Shown here one piece after another: positions 14,127 through 16,096 of a DNA stretch of 16,096 bases (its first letter is position 1; the number at the start of each line of letters is the position of its first letter). This stretch comes from Chromatiales bacterium (GTDB lineage Bacteria; Pseudomonadota; Gammaproteobacteria; Chromatiales; Chromatiaceae). The position numbers were made by a program, and so were the translations under genes. Location: assembly GCA_024762485.1 (NCBI GenBank), contig JANTHH010000031.1, forward strand, positions 1 through 16,096, read 5' to 3'. Below the pieces are notes generated by a model. That model had not been told where the DNA came from and searched no databases. It was given only the letters and a program-made list of their open reading frames with translations.

Positions 14127-14896
14127 TGATCGATCCACGGGCGGTGATCGAGGCCGGTGCCGAGCTCGACGAGGGGGTCAGCGTCGGTCCTTTCAGCATC
14201 ATCGGTGCCGGGGTCGAGATCGCCACCGGCACCGAGATCGGTCCCCATGCGGTGATTCGCGGCCCGACCCGTATTGGCCGGGACAACCGCATCTTCCAGT
14301 TCGCCTCCATCGGCGAGGACCCTCAGGACATGAAATATGCCGGGGAACCCACCCGGCTGGAAATCGGCGACCGCAACGTGTTCCGGGAATCCTGCACCGT
14401 CCACCGCGGCACCGTCCAGGACCAGGGCATCACCCGCATCGGCGACGACAACCTGTTCATGGCCTACACCCACGTCGCCCACGACTGTGTCATCGGCAAC
14501 CGGGTGATCCTCGCCAACGCCTCGTCGCTGGGCGGGCACGTGCGGGTGGATGACTGGGCGATCCTTGGTGGCTTTGCCATTGTCCACCAGTTCTGCCGTA
14601 TCGGTGCCCACAGCTTCGCTGCCATGGGAAGCGTGATCACCCGCGACATCCCGCCCTACGTCACGGTCGGCGGTCATCCGGCCAGACCCCGCGGCATCAA
14701 CAGCGAGGGCCTGCAGCGGCGGGGCTTCGATGCCACGTCGATCCAGACCATAAAGCGTGCCTACCGGCGGCTCTATCTGAGCAAGCTGAAGCTCAGCCAG
14801 GCGCTGGCCGAGATCGACGAGATGGCCACCAGCGATGCGGCTCTGATGCTGCTGGGCGACTTCCTGCGCGAGAGCGAGCGCAGCATCGTCCGCTGA
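14126..14896 (+). CDS. lpxA: Acyl-ACP--UDP-N-acetylglucosamine O-acyltransferase
   Basis: LpxA attaches a 3-hydroxyacyl chain to the 3-OH of UDP-GlcNAc, the first step of lipid A synthesis. The 256-residue protein has a left-handed beta-helix of hexapeptide repeats (residues 1 to about 185, for example GDRNVFRESCTVHRGTV) and an alpha-helical C-terminal domain beginning at GINSEGLQRRGF. The catalytic His is residue 119 in AHDCVIGNRVILANA, matching E. coli His125 after a 6-residue N-terminal offset. At the hydrocarbon-ruler position (E. coli Gly173) the sequence RIGAHSFAAMGSVI places Met167. This agrees with P. aeruginosa LpxA, which prefers 3-hydroxydecanoyl-ACP, so C10 primary O-linked chains are inferred. 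It overlaps fabZ by one base and is followed 2 nt later by lpxB. Confidence 0.98.
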   Translation: MIDPRAVIEAGAELDEGVSVGPFSIIGAGVEIATGTEIGPHAVIRGPTRIGRDNRIFQFASIGEDPQDMKYAGEPTRLEIGDRNVFRESCTVHRGTVQDQGITRIGDDNLFMAYTHVAHDCVIGNRVILANASSLGGHVRVDDWAILGGFAIVHQFCRIGAHSFAAMGSVITRDIPPYVTVGGHPARPRGINSEGLQRRGFDATSIQTIKRAYRRLYLSKLKLSQALAEIDEMATSDAALMLLGDFLRESERSIVR

Positions 14897-14898
14897 CC

Positions 14899-16056
14899 GT
14901 GGCACTGCGTATCGGCATCGTCGCCGCCGAGCCCTCCGGGGATCTTTTGGGGGCCGGCCTCATGGGGGCGATCCGGGCGTCCCATCCCGAGGTGGAGTTC
15001 GAGGGCATCGGCGGCGAACGCATGGCCGCCGAGGGCTTGCAGAGCTGGGTGCCGATGGAGAGACTGTCGGTGATGGGGCTGGTGGAGGTGCTGCGGCACC
15101 TGCCGGATCTGCTCGGCATCCGCCGGGAGCTGGTCCGGCGCTGGCTTGCCTCGCCACCGGACCTGTTCATCGGCGTCGATGCCCCCGATTTCAATCTCCG
15201 GCTCGAGACGAAGCTGCGCGAGGCGGGCGTGCGCACCGTGCACTATGTCTGCCCGACCGTCTGGGCCTGGCGGCCGAAGCGGGTGCGGGGGCTGCGTCGC
15301 GCCGTGGATCTGCTGCTCAGCATCTTTCCTTTCGAGGAGGCGTTCCTGCGTCGCCACCACGTACCCGTGCGTTATGTCGGTCATCCGCTGGCGCAGGCCT
15401 TTCCACTCGAACCCGATCGTGGTGCTGCGCGCGATGCTCTCGGCCTGGACCAGGCGCGTCCGGTGCTGGCCATCCTGCCGGGCAGCCGGGGCAGTGAGAT
15501 CGCCAGCCTCAGCGAGCCCTTCCTGCAGGCGGCTGCCCGCTGCCGCGCCGAGCTGCCCGGGCTGCAGCTGGTGGTGCCGCTGGTCAATGCGCGCACCCGC
15601 GAGGCCTTCGAACAACTGCATCGTCGCCATGCCCCCGAGCTGCCCGTGCAGGTGGTGCAGGGCCAGACACGCACTGCCCTGGCGGCGGCCGACGTGGTGC
15701 TCACCGCCTCCGGCACGGCCACCTTCGAGGCTTTGCTGAGCAAGCGGCCGATGGTGGTGGGCTACAAGCTGCACTGGCTGACCTACGGTATCGCCAGGAC
15801 CTTTCGCCTGGTGAAGCTGGAACACGTGGCGATGGCCAACATCATTGCCGGCGAACAGCTCGCTCCGGAATTCATCCAGCACGCCTGCACCCCGGAGCTG
15901 CTGGCGCCGGCACTGCTGCGCTTCTTCCGGGAGCCGCAGACGGTGGCAGATATCCAGCGGCGCTATGGCGAGCTGCATCGGGCCATGGAGCACGACACCA
16001 ACAAGGAGGCGGCGCAGGCGGTGCTGGCGCTGCTGGGGAGAGAAGACAATGACTGA
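14899..16056 (+). CDS. lpxB: Lipid-A-disaccharide synthase
   Basis: LpxB joins UDP-2,3-diacylglucosamine and lipid X to form the lipid A disaccharide at the inner face of the inner membrane (GT19 family). The 385-residue protein (E. coli 382) has the N-terminal AAEPSGD at residues 9-15 and IGVDAPDFN at 91-99, with the probable catalytic Asp97. YVCPTVWAWRPKRV follows, then LPGSRGSEI and the donor-site block SGTATFEALLSKRPMVVGYK from about residue 271. The start is GTG at 14899, 2 nt after the lpxA stop, without a strong ribosome binding site, so coupling to lpxA is likely. Its last 8 nt overlap the start of rnhB. LpxC, LpxH and LpxK are not encoded in this window. Confidence 0.98.
   Translation: MALRIGIVAAEPSGDLLGAGLMGAIRASHPEVEFEGIGGERMAAEGLQSWVPMERLSVMGLVEVLRHLPDLLGIRRELVRRWLASPPDLFIGVDAPDFNLRLETKLREAGVRTVHYVCPTVWAWRPKRVRGLRRAVDLLLSIFPFEEAFLRRHHVPVRYVGHPLAQAFPLEPDRGAARDALGLDQARPVLAILPGSRGSEIASLSEPFLQAAARCRAELPGLQLVVPLVNARTREAFEQLHRRHAPELPVQVVQGQTRTALAAADVVLTASGTATFEALLSKRPMVVGYKLHWLTYGIARTFRLVKLEHVAMANIIAGEQLAPEFIQHACTPELLAPALLRFFREPQTVADIQRRYGELHRAMEHDTNKEAAQAVLALLGREDND
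16037..16040 (+). promoter_or_regulatory. Shine-Dalgarno for rnhB inside lpxB
   Basis: GGAG lies 8 nt before the rnhB ATG at 16049, within the last codons of lpxB. It supports independent initiation of rnhB despite the 8-nt overlap. Confidence 0.6.
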
Positions 16057-16096
16057 GGTGCTGGTCTGCGGCGTCGACGAGGTGGGGCGGGGCCCA
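16049..16096 (+). CDS. rnhB: Ribonuclease HII (N-terminal 16 residues, cut by window edge)
   Basis: RNase HII cuts RNA in RNA-DNA hybrids and starts removal of single ribonucleotides misincorporated in DNA. Only 16 codons are present, reading MTEVLVCGVDEVGRGP. The GVDEVGRGP motif is the first conserved block of type 2 RNases H, with catalytic Asp10 and Glu11. rnhB directly after lpxB is the standard order in gammaproteobacteria. The ATG at 16049 overlaps the end of lpxB by 8 nt and has GGAG 8 nt upstream. The rest of the gene lies outside the window. Confidence 0.93.
   Translation, partial: MTEVLVCGVDEVGRGP

Noticed and set aside
14773..15993. 406-residue minus-strand open frame opposite lpxB
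   Set aside because: It is antisense shadow of lpxB; composition is biased and no motif is recognisable.
1..16096. Search for a novel defence, mobile or biosynthetic system
   Set aside because: Every open stretch is accounted for by conserved housekeeping genes in a known order. There are no direct repeat arrays, transposase or integrase genes, tRNA-anchored junctions or abrupt composition shifts.

Overview
The window is a GC-rich chromosomal segment from a Gram-negative gammaproteobacterium. It carries the conserved 'rpsB to rnhB' macro-locus with glnD and map running divergently upstream. The order frr-uppS-cdsA-dxr-rseP is the one known from Pseudomonas-like gammaproteobacteria rather than E. 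coli, where dxr sits between frr and uppS. LpxA resembles the Pseudomonas type at its chain-length position. Genus cannot be fixed from the sequence alone; a non-enteric gammaproteobacterium is the most I would claim.

Layout. Positions 1-2084 (minus strand) hold the N-terminal half of glnD (cut by the window edge) behind map. Positions 2085-2311 are a divergent regulatory region with a good sigma70 promoter and a structured leader for rpsB. Positions 2312-4043 hold rpsB and tsf, separated by a strong hairpin and closed by a rho-independent terminator at 4054-4085. Positions 4134-9623 hold pyrH, frr, uppS, cdsA, dxr and rseP, tightly packed with several 1-4 nt overlaps. Positions 9726-16096 hold bamA, skp, lpxD, fabZ, lpxA, lpxB and the first 16 codons of rnhB. 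No gene-free stretch exceeds about 230 bases. I see no tRNA, rRNA, mobile element, CRISPR array or integration scar.

How the genes work together. The first block serves protein synthesis and nitrogen sensing: ribosomal protein S2, EF-Ts, ribosome recycling factor, methionine aminopeptidase and GlnD. The middle block makes nucleotide and lipid precursors: UMP kinase, undecaprenyl diphosphate synthase, CDP-diacylglycerol synthase and the first committed enzyme of the MEP isoprenoid pathway. The last block builds the outer membrane: RseP for envelope stress, BamA and Skp for outer membrane proteins, and LpxD, FabZ, LpxA and LpxB for lipid A. FabZ draws on the same 3-hydroxyacyl-ACP pool that LpxA and LpxD use.

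I found no undescribed system. All genes are intact, recognisable housekeeping genes apart from the two cut by the window edges. The points worth a second look are regulatory or fine-scale: a methionine at the LpxA acyl-chain ruler position (predicting C10 chains), a possible pseudoknotted rpsB leader, overlapping map/rpsB promoters, a sigmaE-like box close to bamA, and a run of non-ATG starts.
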